Positions 1-10,289 are shown, numbered from the stretch's first letter. The stretch: DNA of 64,000 bases from Pantoea sp. Eser (GCA_009830035.1 SZZY01000003.1:124001-188000); one strand, 5' to 3'. Made by a program: numbers and translations. The notes: a model not told the origin generated them from the sequence alone.

Positions 1-217
1 TTCGCAATGCATGGTTTAAAAAACACTCACCTTCATAGGTCAGTGAAATTCTACGGGTATTGCGTTGAAGGAGTTGTGCTCCCACGCTGCTCTCCAGGCT
101 GGTCACCCGTTTGCCCACAGCTGAAGCGCTCAATCCCGGCGCACGGCCCGCTGATACAAAGCTCCCCACTTGCGCTACCTTCACGAACACCGAAATCGCG
201 GAAAGTGAATCGATCAT
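1..217 (-). CDS. LysR-family transcriptional regulator, N-terminal part (runs off window)
   Basis: Reading the minus strand from the ATG at 217 gives 72 codons beginning MIDSLSAISVFVKVAQ and running out of the window. This is the classic LysR start: a winged helix-turn-helix with LSASAVGKRVTSLE as the recognition region, followed by LLQRNTRRISLT. The sensing domain lies outside the window. It is divergent from the cyclitol-type cluster that starts at 455, so by LysR convention it is the likely regulator of that cluster. No lesion is seen in the visible part. The family assignment is firm; the target is inferred from position only. Confidence 0.75.
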   Translation of the reverse strand, partial: MIDSLSAISVFVKVAQVGSFVSAGRAPGLSASAVGKRVTSLESSVGAQLLQRNTRRISLTYEGECFLNHALR

Positions 218-454
218 TTTTTGTACCTCAAGTTGGATTGCGGCCTAATCTGGCAGCATAGTCCGGAACTGTTGGTAGGTTATTCCAGAACGTAAGTTAA
301 TGTAGAGTCATTGTGGTGTTAATTGATATCACACCCCGAGTTAAAACATAGCCTATACACGGAAGCTCAAAGTGTAGGACAGCAATCTAATAATGCGAAG
401 TGATGTTATCGCTCGTTGTGCAAATAATGGTTGGCTAAAATCAAAAGGAATAAT
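218..454. promoter_or_regulatory. Divergent promoter region between LysR gene and cyclitol-type cluster
   Basis: This AT-rich spacer of about 240 bp separates two divergent starts and is where LysR operators and both promoters should lie. An AAAGGA ribosome-binding site sits just upstream of the ATG at 455. I could not single out a convincing operator. Confidence 0.35.
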
Positions 455-1663
455 ATGAACGAAAATCAACAGCTATCTAATACTTTAAGTTTTCGGCGCG
501 CACCGCTACCCAAAAGTACTGATTTGACATGGAATATGCATGCGACACGGGAAGTGGAGTATCAGGTTTCAATTGTCAGAGATATATTAAACCTTAAAAA
601 TCCATCTTTAGCGCGGGCCTGTGCAAAGCATGTCGACAAAAACTCAAAGGCAAGCATCAAACGACTCGTTGTTATAGATAAAAAAGTTGATGAAATTTAC
701 GGCGAAAAATTCAAAGCTTACTTCTTACATTGGAATTTTGACATCCGCTGGAAAGTTATCTCAGGGGATGAGATTAACAAAAATGTCGAATCAACCATTC
801 TGGTAGCTGAGGCGATGGCAGAAGCCGGTTTATTGCGCCGCGGTGAAGTCGTCATCGGTATCGGTGGGGGAGTCTTACTTGATGTTGTGGGATTCGCCTC
901 CAGCCTTTATCGTCGCGGTATACCCTATCTTCGCATTCCAACCACCTTAATGGGACAGATTGATGCAGGCATAGGCATTAAAACCGGTATCAATCACGGA
1001 GATCATAAACATCGTCTGGGAACCTATTTTGCCCCGACGTCAGCTTTAATCGACCCATCGTTTCTTAAAAGTCTCAATCAACGTCATATTTCCGATGGTG
1101 TTGCAGAAATCATTAAAATGGCGCTTATTAAAGATAAGCATCTATTTGAATTGCTTGAAATGATGTAACTGCATCTGACTCCGGAAGCTTTTTCCTCAGA
1201 AGATTGCGCAATGAAAGAAATTATCACGCGCTCAATTGCTGGCATGCTGGCAGAACTTGAACCAAATCTCTGGGAAGAAGAATTAGCCCGTTGCGTAGAT
1301 TACGGGCATACCTTCAGCCCGTCGCTGGAACTTCTCGCTAATCCGGTGCTGCTGCACGGTGAAGCGGTTGCCGTTGATATGGCGCTGTGCGTTGCGCTTG
1401 CTCATGGCCGCGGACTGCTGACGGCAGAAGAGACAGAACGTGCCATATCGCTGATACAAAGGAGCGGGCTGCTAATTTCACATCCTGTTTTTAATCTCGC
1501 TCTATTGGAAGAAGCACTCGTTGACACGATCAAACATCGTGATGGATTACAGCGTATTCCGCTTTCTGACGGTATCGGCAACGTCGCTTTTGCCAATGAC
1601 ACACTACACGCGATGAACTTGCTGTTGCGCTGGCGTTCCTTGAAAGCCGCGAAAAGTTATTAA
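455..1663 (+). pseudogene. Sedoheptulose-7-phosphate cyclase, 2-epi-5-epi-valiolone synthase type (one stop codon)
   Basis: The product belongs to the 3-dehydroquinate synthase fold superfamily. It carries the NAD and metal-site run GGGVLLDVVGFASSLYRRG, then IPTTLMGQIDAG, the lysine-containing KTGIN, and the C-terminal blocks DYGHTFSPSLE, LLHGEAVAVDMAL and IKHRDGLQRIPL. Those C-terminal blocks fit the sugar-phosphate cyclases that make C7-cyclitols (as I recall ValA and AcbC) better than true AroB. Such enzymes cyclise sedoheptulose 7-phosphate. The start at 455 has an AAAGGA site; an upstream in-frame TTG has none. The only lesion is a TAA at 1166-1168; frame and sequence resume immediately after it to a natural stop. 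It heads a cluster with a kinase and dehydrogenases. Superfamily is certain, substrate is inferred. Confidence 0.75.
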
Positions 1664-1679
1664 GCGGAGAAGTAGCAGC

Positions 1680-2689
1680 ATGACCCAAACAGCCACTGTG
1701 ATCGATACTGGCGGGACTCACATGCGATGGGCTAAGTGGTCAGCGGATAAAGGTGTGGGTACTCGCACATCCATACCCACACCGAGCTTTCATCAGCACC
1801 CTGATATGTCTGTTCAACAATTGCAACAGCGGCTGGTGAAAACAATCACTGAAATTCCTGCCTGCGGTCAGGATACAGCAGTGGGCATTTCTTTTGGGGC
1901 GGCAATGAATCATCGCAATGCGACGGTTTATGCCTCAGCGCCGCTTTGGGGAGCGCACAACGTTCCCTTTGATCTTCAGAGCGAGTTGATTCGCCTGCGG
2001 CCTGATGTCAAATGGAATGTCGTTAATGATGTCACTGCCGCCTTGCTGCACATTATTACCACTATTACCACTCCACTGTGTGCCTAGGACCGCAAAGTCA
2101 TGTTGGTAACTATTAGCACCGGGATTGCTGCGCGCACTGTAGACAGAGCGACAAGGCACTGCAAGGATAAATCGGCCATCTCCCTGCAACCACGAACCTA
2201 GGTCACGAGGCGGTGCATCTGCTGTGCGACTACGGTGAATTAAATCACCTCTCTTCGTTTTCGTCGGGACGCGGTATAGCAAAAATGGCGGACCTCTTTG
2301 AAGTTCGGGAACCGCAGCAATGGGCGGGTTCTATGCTTGGGCGCACAATTGAAGAAGGTAGCGATTTTGAACAGGCCTTCATCAAGGCACTGCATACAAA
2401 TGACCCGGTAGCGAAAGCGCTGCTCAGGGCTGTGACGTTACCTGTTGCTGATGTTCTTCGCACTGCACTCTGTCTTGACCCGGATTTAGATAAAATCGTC
2501 ATCACCGGAGGCGTTGCAGTTTCGCTGGGTGAGCACTACAGATCTGCGATTCTCGAACATTTGCGCACTGCAGGTTTGTACCTGACCAGCCATCTGGATT
2601 TTGACTGGATAGCAACACGTATTGTGATAGCTCAAGCAGAATGTCTTGCTGGCGCCGGGGTTGCCGCTACCTTTGGAGCTTGGCAATGA
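1680..2689 (+). pseudogene. ROK-family sugar/cyclitol kinase (two amber codons, frameshift)
   Basis: The N-terminus TATVIDTGGTHMRWAKWS is the phosphate-binding loop of ROK kinases. Further on are ISFGAAMNHRN, the catalytic VVNDVTAALLH, a degraded ISTGIAARTVD, and CDYGELNHLSSFSSGRG, which corresponds to the ROK zinc-site signature with some cysteines missing. TAG codons interrupt it at 2085 and about 2198, and a frameshift near 2205 precedes the C-terminal third. The stop overlaps the next start (ATGA at 2686-2689). In validamycin and acarbose pathways ROK kinases phosphorylate valiolone-type cyclitols, and the neighbouring cyclase suggests the same role here. That role is inference; the family is secure. 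Confidence 0.7.
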
Positions 2690-3809
2690 ATCAGTGGCAC
2701 AGAGCGTTAGTTCGCCATGACGGTAAAGTCGTGGTGATGAACAGATCAACCCGCAAGCCAGAGGGTTATGAACTTACAGTCAGCCCTATATACGCAGGTT
2801 TATGTAGAACAGATATCCAGATGTTACGGGGACTTCGTGATGATCCTAGCCCGATCCTCGGGCATGAGGGTATCGCACGTGTGGCTGAGGTAGGCAAAGA
2901 TGTCCCGGCCAATCTGGCACTCGGAACGCTGGTTTGCCTCAATCCAACTCATCGCAGCGATCCTGCATTTCTGTTAGGCCACAATGTCGAAGGTCTGCTC
3001 CAGGAAAATGTACTGATTCCTGCAATCGCAGTGCGCGATGGCCTGGTTATGCCGCTGAGCACCGTTCACCATTCCGCGACGGCGACCCTGCTGGAGCCGC
3101 TTGCGGCGGTAGATTATGCCTTTGAGTTATTGTCAGACCACAACACAGACACGCTGGTGGTATTTGGTGATGGTGTAATAGGCCATCTGGCAGTTCGGGA
3201 TGCGGCTGACAAACTGGTGGCTGGAATACGCATCCAGCATCTTCACCATACTGAACAAGGTCTGGCATGGAGCAGGCGTTATGAAGCGGGCGCTGCACAA
3301 TGCATTCTGAATAATGCAGCAGGTACGGCATTACTCTCTTCACTTTCGGAAGGTGCACGTGTTGCGGTGCTGATCGCTACGCCACGTAATGCGACTCTGG
3401 CGTGTCTCGAAACTGCACTCCGCTACATTCGCGGAGAAATCAGGATAAATTTACTGGGGGGTTACCAGCAGATGCTGCTACGCCTTTGTTACCTAGTGTC
3501 CTCTTAAGCCAAATCAGAGCGGCGAATTGTGGCGGTAAGCCCATGCCCGGTGTGGTTCAAACACATCAAACCAATCGTGCCAAAACCGTCCAGCTAGCTG
3601 GCCAGCGTGGCGTAGCTAACCATCATTTGAGAAGCGCTGCAGACGAACTAATGAATCAGCCTGAACGCTACAGTTCTCTCATTACGCATACTCTTCCTCT
3701 GGAAAAGGCCGCTGATGTGATGACGCACCTTGCATCATCAACGGAACGACAATTCGATGGTCGCAGGTTAATAAAACTTGCGGTGCAATTCAGCACGGAA
3801 ACTCAATAA
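2686..3809 (+). pseudogene. Zinc-dependent medium-chain alcohol dehydrogenase (frameshift in a G run)
   Basis: The GroES-like domain shows the catalytic zinc residues in YAGLCRTDIQMLRG and ILGHEGIARV, followed by a later LEPLAAVDYA helix. A nucleotide-binding region follows (LVVFGDGVIGHLAV). It starts with the ATGA overlap to the kinase gene, so the two were translationally coupled. Near 3456-3461 a run of six G residues marks a frameshift; the C-terminal third continues in the next frame to a stop at 3809. The structural-zinc cysteine block looks shortened. It is probably the oxidoreductase that oxidises or reduces the cyclitol ring, by analogy with neighbours only. Confidence 0.65.
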
Positions 3810-3826
3810 GAAGGAGCAATTAAATT

Positions 3827-4571
3827 ATGTCTATAACGAGTCGTCAGGCGTTAGTTGTTGGAGGTTAAACCGGGATTGGCAGAGCGATAGCAGAAGCCTG
3901 GTCCCAGGCCGGTCTGGAAGTCACAGTTCTTAGTCGGAACCCGCCTTCAAACCAAGGGAAAATTCGCTGGATGTCAGTAGATCTTACGGACCATCGTGCT
4001 GTACAAGCAGCGCTAGCCGAGGCCGCCGCCGGTCCTTTGCAGGCAGTGTGTTATGCGGCTGTGTACTATGGTGATCGTCGCTCTTTATTCTCAGAGACCG
4101 CGTTAACCGAATGGCGCCAGCAACTTGAGGTCAATTTAAACGGGCTATGGTTGACGCTGCAGGCAACGTTACCTTCGCTACGTCAATCGTTGCCGGGTCT
4201 GTTTTTGAATGTCTCTTTCTGAGGTTGTTTATAACGTCGGACCTGGGCGTTCAGGTTACGCCGCAACGAAAGCGGCTTGCGCTTCATTGATTGACTCTCT
4301 GAGCCAGGAAGAAGATCCAGCAGAGGTTCGCTTTATTTCTGTACTTCCATCAGGGATGGTTGATTCTGCGGGCATTCGCCGTCGCCGGCCATCTGATTTC
4401 GATTACTCAGGTTACATGAAGCCGGAGAGTTTTGAACGGATCGCGGTGGAGCTGATCGCAAATCAGAATCACTTCATCAATGGGGAAAGCTTAATGGTTC
4501 AGGCCAATGGCCACTGGCAGCCTGTCCAGGAGACTAAACCAGCATCACAGAGCGATCGGAGCAGGCTGTGA
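3827..4571 (+). pseudogene. Short-chain dehydrogenase/reductase (ochre codon in the NAD motif, frameshift)
   Basis: An AAGGAG site lies 10 bases before the ATG at 3827. The glycine-rich dinucleotide motif is hit directly: LVVGG, then TAA at 3866, then TGIGRAIAEAW. The rest carries SDR hallmarks: VDLTDHRAVQ, the cofactor-pocket CYAAVYYG (normally NAG), VNLNGLW, and after a frameshift near 4215 the catalytic YxxxK as YAATKAA. The C-terminal MVQANGHWQ is also typical. The stop TGA overlaps the next GTG start. It belongs to the cyclitol-type operon; its exact substrate cannot be read from sequence. Confidence 0.7.
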
Positions 4572-5410
4572 CGCCGATGAACATTGGTTTAGCAGACTGG
4601 CGACTGCCTGTAAGTGGCCGGGACGCTATTCGCCTGGCTGCTGAGGTTGGCGTTGAAGGGATTCAGCTGGACCTGGGCGGACCGGGCAGGTCGCCATGGC
4701 TGGACAATCCGCAAACATTGAAAGCCATAAGTGAAGCGCTTACTGAAACCCAGGTTCATTTACTGGCTGTGTCGGCAAATGTACTCAATGATACTGGTTT
4801 GTGTGCTGAGCCAGGCAGCTCTGCGTCGCGGGAGGTAAGAAATATTATCTCCAGAGCTATTGCCGCTGATACGCTAGGAGCAGGGCTGGTATTTTTTCCC
4901 AGCTTTCGCCGCAGTGAGATCACTAATCAAACTGAATTAGTCAGAACGGCAGAGGTACTACACTGGGCGTGTAGCCAGGCACAGCAACGAGGCCTTTTAC
5001 TGGCAACAGAAAAGGTGCTTAACCCTGACAATTTGCTGAAATTTATCCGAATGGTTAATTCAGCCAGCTTTCGCGTGGTTCTTTATACAGGTAATCCTTT
5101 AAAGGTAGGGCAGTCTCCTCTGGGTGTAGTAAAAGTGGCTGCAAATTTAATTGCCCCGCAAATACACATTAAGGTTATGGATGAGAATGCGCCACTAACG
5201 TGCAGCGACCAGATTATTCTGAATGTTATTAATGCGCTCAATAATAAAGGAAGTTGCGTCAGCACGTTAGTCCTGGAAAATGACTATCGTGATGGTGTTA
5301 TTTCACGTCTTAAAAGTGATACCTGTTGGTTGAAAAAGCACGCGATAAGACCATCGGTCACCGAAAACAGGTGCGGGAGTTCTGATTTGATGCAGAGGTA
5401 TGATGGGTGA
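4568..5410 (+). CDS. Sugar-phosphate isomerase/epimerase-like TIM-barrel protein
   Basis: This 280-codon frame starts at a GTG overlapping the SDR stop and has no internal lesion. It reads as an AP-endonuclease-2/xylose-isomerase-like barrel: an IGLADWRLP start, VEGIQLDLGG, the metal-site glutamate in LATEKV, YTGNP and IHIKVMDENA, then LVLENDYRDG. Relatives usually have DTGNP at the fourth motif; the Asp is Tyr here, which may affect metal binding. Such proteins epimerise sugars or cyclitols next to ketones. In the cluster it could do the epimerisation that other families perform in valiolone pathways. It is the only frame in the operon without a truncating lesion. Confidence 0.6.
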   Translation: MTPMNIGLADWRLPVSGRDAIRLAAEVGVEGIQLDLGGPGRSPWLDNPQTLKAISEALTETQVHLLAVSANVLNDTGLCAEPGSSASREVRNIISRAIAADTLGAGLVFFPSFRRSEITNQTELVRTAEVLHWACSQAQQRGLLLATEKVLNPDNLLKFIRMVNSASFRVVLYTGNPLKVGQSPLGVVKVAANLIAPQIHIKVMDENAPLTCSDQIILNVINALNNKGSCVSTLVLENDYRDGVISRLKSDTCWLKKHAIRPSVTENRCGSSDLMQRYDG

Positions 5411-5554
5411 TTCCTTTGAGAAATTGATCGTCAGCGAATTTTCTTAACTTGAAGTGTTCTTTAGCTGATTAGAGTTTAAGTAAGGTTTTTTCCTGCCTTT
5501 TAATAATGTCGTTACTGTCAAATTGAATAATTGGAAATTTTCTAGGAGAGTTTT

Positions 5555-6722
5555 ATGCCTATCACGCTGTTTGCGCTGATGTTAGGAGTCTTTTGTCTGG
5601 GAACAGCGGAAATTATTATTTCAGGGCTGTTACCTGTGGTGTCATCAGATCTGGCGGTTACTATTCCAGATGCCGGACTGCTGGTAACGGGATACGCATT
5701 AGGCGTAACGATAATTGGCCCGTTTGTTACACTCCTCACTTCCCGTGTCCCTCGTAAGACACTGGTTGTGGGCTTAATGGTGCCATTTATCATTGGCAAT
5801 TTATGGGCGGTACTGGCATCTGATTATGAAATGCTGATGGCGGCGCGCATTCTCACGTCAGTAAGCCACGGGACATTTGTGGCTGTTGCCTTCAGCCTCG
5901 CCGCTACGCTATCTCCCCCCGGTAAACAGGGCTCTGCCATGGCAAAAATTGCGCTTGACTTTAATCTTGCAAACGCATTAGGCGGACCTTTGGGCACGTT
6001 CATTGGCCAAAACCTTGGCTGGCGTGCGACTTTTGTTGCTATCGTGATTGTTGCCATGATTTCAATGGCATTGATTGCAGTCTTTATGCCAGCAAAATTA
6101 CCTCAGGCTGAACAGTCTAAACCAGGTGCAATGCGTCGTGAATTGAGCTCGCTGGGCAATCCGACATTTATCTTTGCGGTGATTAAAACGGTGCTGGCAC
6201 AAGGGGCCGTATTTACAGCTTCGACATACGTCGTGCCACTGTTAATGGACATCAGCCATTTCTCACCTTCTGCCGTGTCTGCGCTTTTAGTCGTCTTCGG
6301 TATCGGTGCGATCATGGGTAACTTCGCGGGCGGCAGACTGGCGGATAAACACGTGATGCGCGGTGTAACAACAGTACTGAGCAGCCTGGTCATTGTGCTG
6401 GTTATTTTCTGGATGACCAGCGTGGTGACGGTGCTTTCAGCGATTACTCTTTTCCTGTTCGGCGCAATTGGATTTTCAATTATTTCCTTCCCTGCAGGCG
6501 CGCATTCAGTCACTGGCGGTTGCCGCTCCGACGCTCGCGCTGTCAGTAAATGTCCCAGCCTTTAATCTTGGTAACGGCTTAGGTGCCTGGATGGGTGGCA
6601 CTGTACTTGATTTTGGTTTCGGTATTCGCGCAGTCCCTCTGGCCGCAGCCCTGCTTGCGGCAATCAGTCTGGTTATCACTTTGTTTGCATGGCGTCTCAG
6701 CCTCCCTTACGCCGGCGCTTGA
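5555..6722 (+). pseudogene. MFS exporter of the DHA1 (AraJ/YdhP-like) type, frameshifted
   Basis: An AGGAG site precedes the ATG. The product has about 12 hydrophobic segments. It opens with LFALMLGVFCLGTAEIIISG, which is typical of DHA1 drug and sugar efflux proteins, and contains the motif-A-like TSRVPRKTLVVG. A frameshift near 6490-6500 throws the eleventh helix out of frame; NVPAFNLGNGLGAWMGG, a signature of AraJ-like carriers, follows in the next frame to the stop at 6722. It most likely exported the product of the upstream pathway. The substrate is not knowable from sequence. Confidence 0.7.
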
Positions 6723-6818
6723 ATCGTAACCGGTAAATAAAAACAATGTTTGCGTTTCTAACCGTGGTTAACGTTAGAGAGGCAACAATCTTATTGAATT
6801 TAGCTTTTAGGAATGAAC

Positions 6819-7829
6819 ATGTCTTATTTACATACGACGTATAAAACAGCTGAACTCGCGAATGGCATTGTCAGAAGCGTCACTAAAAAATTCCCACGAC
6901 ATACCCTCAGTTAAAATAGTGTCGTTATACGGCCGGACTATATCGGTATTTGCCGTGCAGACGTCAAAGAAATTATAGGTTCACGGGACGTTCCATCAGA
7001 CAGGGGGCCTCTTTTTTGTCATGAGCTGGTAGGAACAGTGGTATTTGGCGGGACGAGTAGCGGATTTCAGGAAGTTGAGTCGGTGGCTTTCAATCCCAAC
7101 ATTACACCAGACCGAACCACAGGTTTTGCGGAATACGTGTTTATTAATGGCTCTGCAGAGCAACTGGACCAGGCTATTATCAGGGTTCCTCAGCAAGATA
7201 TTATCCATCACATATGGATGCCAGAGCCCATGGAGGGGAAAAAGGTAGGTATAATAGGGGCCGGTTGTTCCGGGACCATGTTTGCAATGTATGCGAAATA
7301 TTTAGGTGCGTCAGTTGCCATTTTTAACCGGGGCAAAATGAAACGTGATTTCGCGCATGAAAAACAACTACTGCGTGCAGATGAAATTTTTTCACTTGAT
7401 AACGCAGAGGATCACGCAGGCGAATTTGACATCGTCATGATTGTATCGACTATTGTCTCACAAAATATACTGGCAATAGCCGCTGACCTTACTGCCAGTA
7501 GTGGTACTGTGCTGATCTACGGAGGAACGCGTGAAGGTGATAAATTCCTGACTACCGAGGTTGATATAGATGTTATCCGAAGAAAAGAGCTCATTCGGGA
7601 AACCGAGTATCAGGGACAAGCTTTACGGATTTGCGGCGCATATGGTTGTTACAAGGAAGATTATGAAGAAAGTTTTCGCCTTCATGCCAACCATCCACAG
7701 CAATTTCCATTAGAGAATCTGGTTTCCACTGTCATTGAGTTTGATGAGTTCGCTGATCTTGTGATGAGAGTAGCCGCTGGCGAGCATGATTACCCAGGTA
7801 AAGTCGTGGTAAGAATAAACCTTGAATGA
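6819..7829 (+). pseudogene. Second zinc-dependent alcohol dehydrogenase-like protein (one ochre codon)
   Basis: The frame from the ATG at 6819 is open to 7829 except for a TAA at 6912-6914. Visible are the zinc-ligand region YIGICRADVKEIIGSRD, FCHELVGTV (normally GHE), and the dinucleotide fold VGIIGAGCSGTMFAMYAKYL. The step from WMPEP directly into EGKKVGIIG suggests an in-frame loss of about 20 residues of the usual helix before the Rossmann fold. It is distinct from the dehydrogenase at 2686 and closes the cluster. Its place in a C7-cyclitol pathway is inferred from company. Confidence 0.6.
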
Positions 7830-8037
7830 CGTTATTCATTGTCAGGCAAAAACTTATTGTGCAGAACTGCTCCCCATGACTTAATACACCTCAATATAAG
7901 TATGCATTCCGAACTTCCTATTTCGCTCGTAGCGGACAGGGGAAACAGTACCAAACAAAAAGCGCCAGCTGTGCAGGCAGCTGGTGGCTCACTATTCAGG
8001 AAAAGACGATGCTAAAGGAGATTAATGTTCCCGCTAA

Positions 8038-8543
8038 TTCCGGGCGGCGCTGGGCGTAGAATTTAAGGTGAAGCGCGAGAGCGAGCAAATCGCCTTTATC
8101 CTCACCTGTACCAGGATGAATGATGCCGGGGAGCCAAAACGTCGGGCGTACGACCTGCAGCCGGTAAAGCTGTTCACGGATGAAGAGGGGGAAGAGATCC
8201 ATTCGCTGGCCGTGCGGGACATGGCCTGTGAGGCTGATGAGTGTGATTCGGACTTAATTGCCGTGCCAAACCTCAGTGATAAGCCTCTGGCAATATGGCA
8301 GCCAGTAAGAGCCGCAATGCGCAGGGTGAGGCCTGTAGAAAAGCCATTATCATCGATGACTTGAAAGCCATGGGTATTGATACCTGCAAGCATTTTTCCC
8401 GCTGGCTGAGCAAGCCGGTATCGCTTACGCGCTTCGGCACGGACATGCCCGAGGCCATGCCTGAATCTGGTAAAGCCTATCTACGCAGGAAAAGCACCTG
8501 GATCCATATACGCTCTAACCTGCCCGCTCAGTCAGGAAGCTAA
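8038..8543 (+). pseudogene. C-terminal remnant of a mobile-element replication ATPase
   Basis: The frame has no start and reads ALGVEFKVKRESEQIAFIL, CTRMNDAGEPKRRAYDLQPV, VRDMACEADECDSDLI; a shift near 8290 leads to IIIDDLKAMGIDTCKHFSRW. This resembles the C-terminal end of RepA/AAA-type replication ATPases carried by integrative elements and P4-like satellites. The N-terminal ATPase domain is absent. It sits directly beside the atypical cyclitol island and may mark the vehicle that brought it. Recognition is by pattern memory only. Confidence 0.4.
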
Positions 8544-8763
8544 GCATGGTTACCTTTGGCTGACGGGAAGCAGGAAAATAAAAAATGCACAATTAAGCCA
8601 CTATTTTTTGTGTGTTTCAGGCTCAACCCCTGATGTTTATATCTTCAGACAGAAAGGGGGAATATAACCTAGGTGCAAACCTGCTTTACGTCCAGAGCCG
8701 TCTGTGGTCATGGCGGCGGGCAATTTTTTGCGGTAAGTTTTGCCCGTTAAAAGCGGCCTTGTG

Positions 8764-9483
8764 TTAAATCGCATCTTCTAAAAATTCAATAAATGCCCGA
8801 ACTTTCGAATTAAGCGCCGAACGTTCGGTGACGCAGGCATAGATATTCATCGGCAGGGACTCAACGCTGCTCTCGCTACTGTGACCTGACCAGTACAAAG
8901 GCCTTAGCTGGCCGCTGCCTATCAACGGCTGAGCAACGAAGCTTGCCAGGCGAGCAATACTTCCGCCGTTCACTGCTATTTTTGCAATAATATCAATATT
9001 ATCACTGATAAAGCTGGGGTTGAGTTTCGCATTGACAGGTTGTCCGTTGACCATAAAAGTCCATGGCAGAAACCGTCTGTCGGTTGGATAGCGGAAAACC
9101 AGGCAGGCGTGCTGGCTAAGTTCCCCGGGCGTCTGAGGCGTGCCAGCACGGTCAAGTTAAGCGGGAGCCGCGCAGAATATAAACGGTAACGATGCGATTT
9201 TTCTGGCGATCAGTTGATCATTCAGCTGCGCCTCTATGCGGATACTGACGTCGACGCCTTCCAGGCGATGGTCGACGTTGCGATCGGTACCGATCAGTTC
9301 GATATCTATATCGGGGAAAGACGCTTTGAAAGCGGGCATAAGTGGTGCCAGAACGTACCGACCAAACGCAGCTGTGGTAGCGATACAAAGTGGTCCCTGC
9401 GGTTTGGTTTCATTCGCAGCAGCCTGTGAGGCGAGTTCGATATCATGTGGAATGTGACGGACTTTCTCGAAATAACGTTTACC
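8764..9483 (-). pseudogene. LysR-type regulator lacking its DNA-binding domain
   Basis: On the minus strand the frame reads KRYFEKVRHIPHDIELASQ, IATTAAFGRYVLAPLMPAF, IDIELIGTDRNVDHRLEG and ends LNSKVRAFIEFLEDAI, a LysR effector domain. The first 85 or so residues, including the helix-turn-helix, are missing: the 5' end is joined directly to a ttuD fragment. One TAA at 9157-9159 interrupts the otherwise open frame. It cannot make a regulator. The deletion that removed its start also removed most of ttuD. Confidence 0.7.
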
Positions 9484-9611
9484 ATAGCGGCCGAAGCCTT
9501 GCCCGCCCCGACTACCACACAGCGGCCGGCGGGCTTCTGCGGCAGCGCGGCCGGAACGACAGGCCCGGGACGGGCGCTGTCAACCGCCTGCTTAAAGATA
9601 TCCTCCAGTAT
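9483..9611 (-). pseudogene. ttuD: Fragment of hydroxypyruvate reductase/glycerate kinase (TtuD-like)
   Basis: About 43 codons remain, in frame with the preceding ttuC: ILEDIFKQAVDSARPGPVVP and then CVVVGAGKASAAM. This is the N-terminus of the MOFRL/glycerate-kinase-type 'hydroxypyruvate reductase' encoded beside tartrate dehydrogenase in Agrobacterium ttu loci. The remaining ~380 residues are gone. Both ends are deletion junctions, ttuC on one side and a LysR gene on the other. The exact ttuC/ttuD boundary is uncertain by about ten codons. Confidence 0.55.
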
Positions 9612-10271
9612 CGCTGCGGCCTCATGCTCGCCCAGGTGCTCCAGCATCTGTACCGCAGTCCAGAAGGTGGCGATCGGGTTGGCGATGCCCTTACCGATGA
9701 TATCAAAGGCTGAGCCGTGAATCGGCTCGAACATGGAAGGAAAACGCCGCTCAGGATCTATATTCGCGGTAGGCGCTACGCCAAGGCTGCCCGCCAGGTC
9801 GGATAAAATATCGGCGTGCAGGTTGGTGGCGACTATCGTATCTAGGCTCTGCGGATGCGGCGTCATGCGGTGTGTCATGGCATCAACCAGCATTTTATCC
9901 CACTGCACATCCGGAAACTCCTGCGCCACCTCAGCCGCAATTTCATCCCACATCACCATGCCATGACGCTGCGCATTGGATTTCGTTACTACCGTCAGCA
10001 ACTTACGCGGGCGTGATTACGCCAGTTTAAAGGCATAACGCATGATGCGCGTGACACCGACGCGGGTGAAAATTGCCACTTCGGTGCCGACTTCTTCCGG
10101 CATCATCACGCCGTAGCGTTTGCAGTAGTCAGAACCCCAGTCGAAAGTCTGAATATCAAATTTAAGCTGCGGATCGCGATGTGACAGCGCCTTGAGTACT
10201 TCAATGCCGGCTGAGATGACCTCAGGACCGATACCGTCAGCAGGAATAGCGGCAATAGAATAGTTACGCAT
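9612..10271 (-). pseudogene. ttuC: Tartrate/D-malate dehydrogenase (internal deletion, ochre codon)
   Basis: MRNYSIAAIPADGIGPEVI is the start of the isocitrate/isopropylmalate dehydrogenase family. YAFKLA-stop-SRPRKLL, LHADILSDLAGSLGVAPTAN and MFEPIHGSAFDI are the tartrate-dehydrogenase version. About 85 residues are missing between YGVMMPE and EVAIFTRVGVTRIMRY. A TAA at 10019-10017 replaces what should be Gln in AQSRPRK. The C-terminus runs in frame into a ttuD fragment. It oxidised tartrate or D-malate with NAD. It is downstream of the ttuB transporter on the same strand. Confidence 0.75.
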
Positions 10272-10289
10272 GGTGTTTCTCCGTGTCGA

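Noticed and set aside
7..261. 84-codon plus-strand frame at the left edge
   Set aside because: The opposite strand encodes a textbook LysR N-terminus; the plus frame is its shadow.
6103..6513. 136-codon minus-strand frame inside the MFS exporter
   Set aside because: Antisense shadow of membrane helices; no supporting features.
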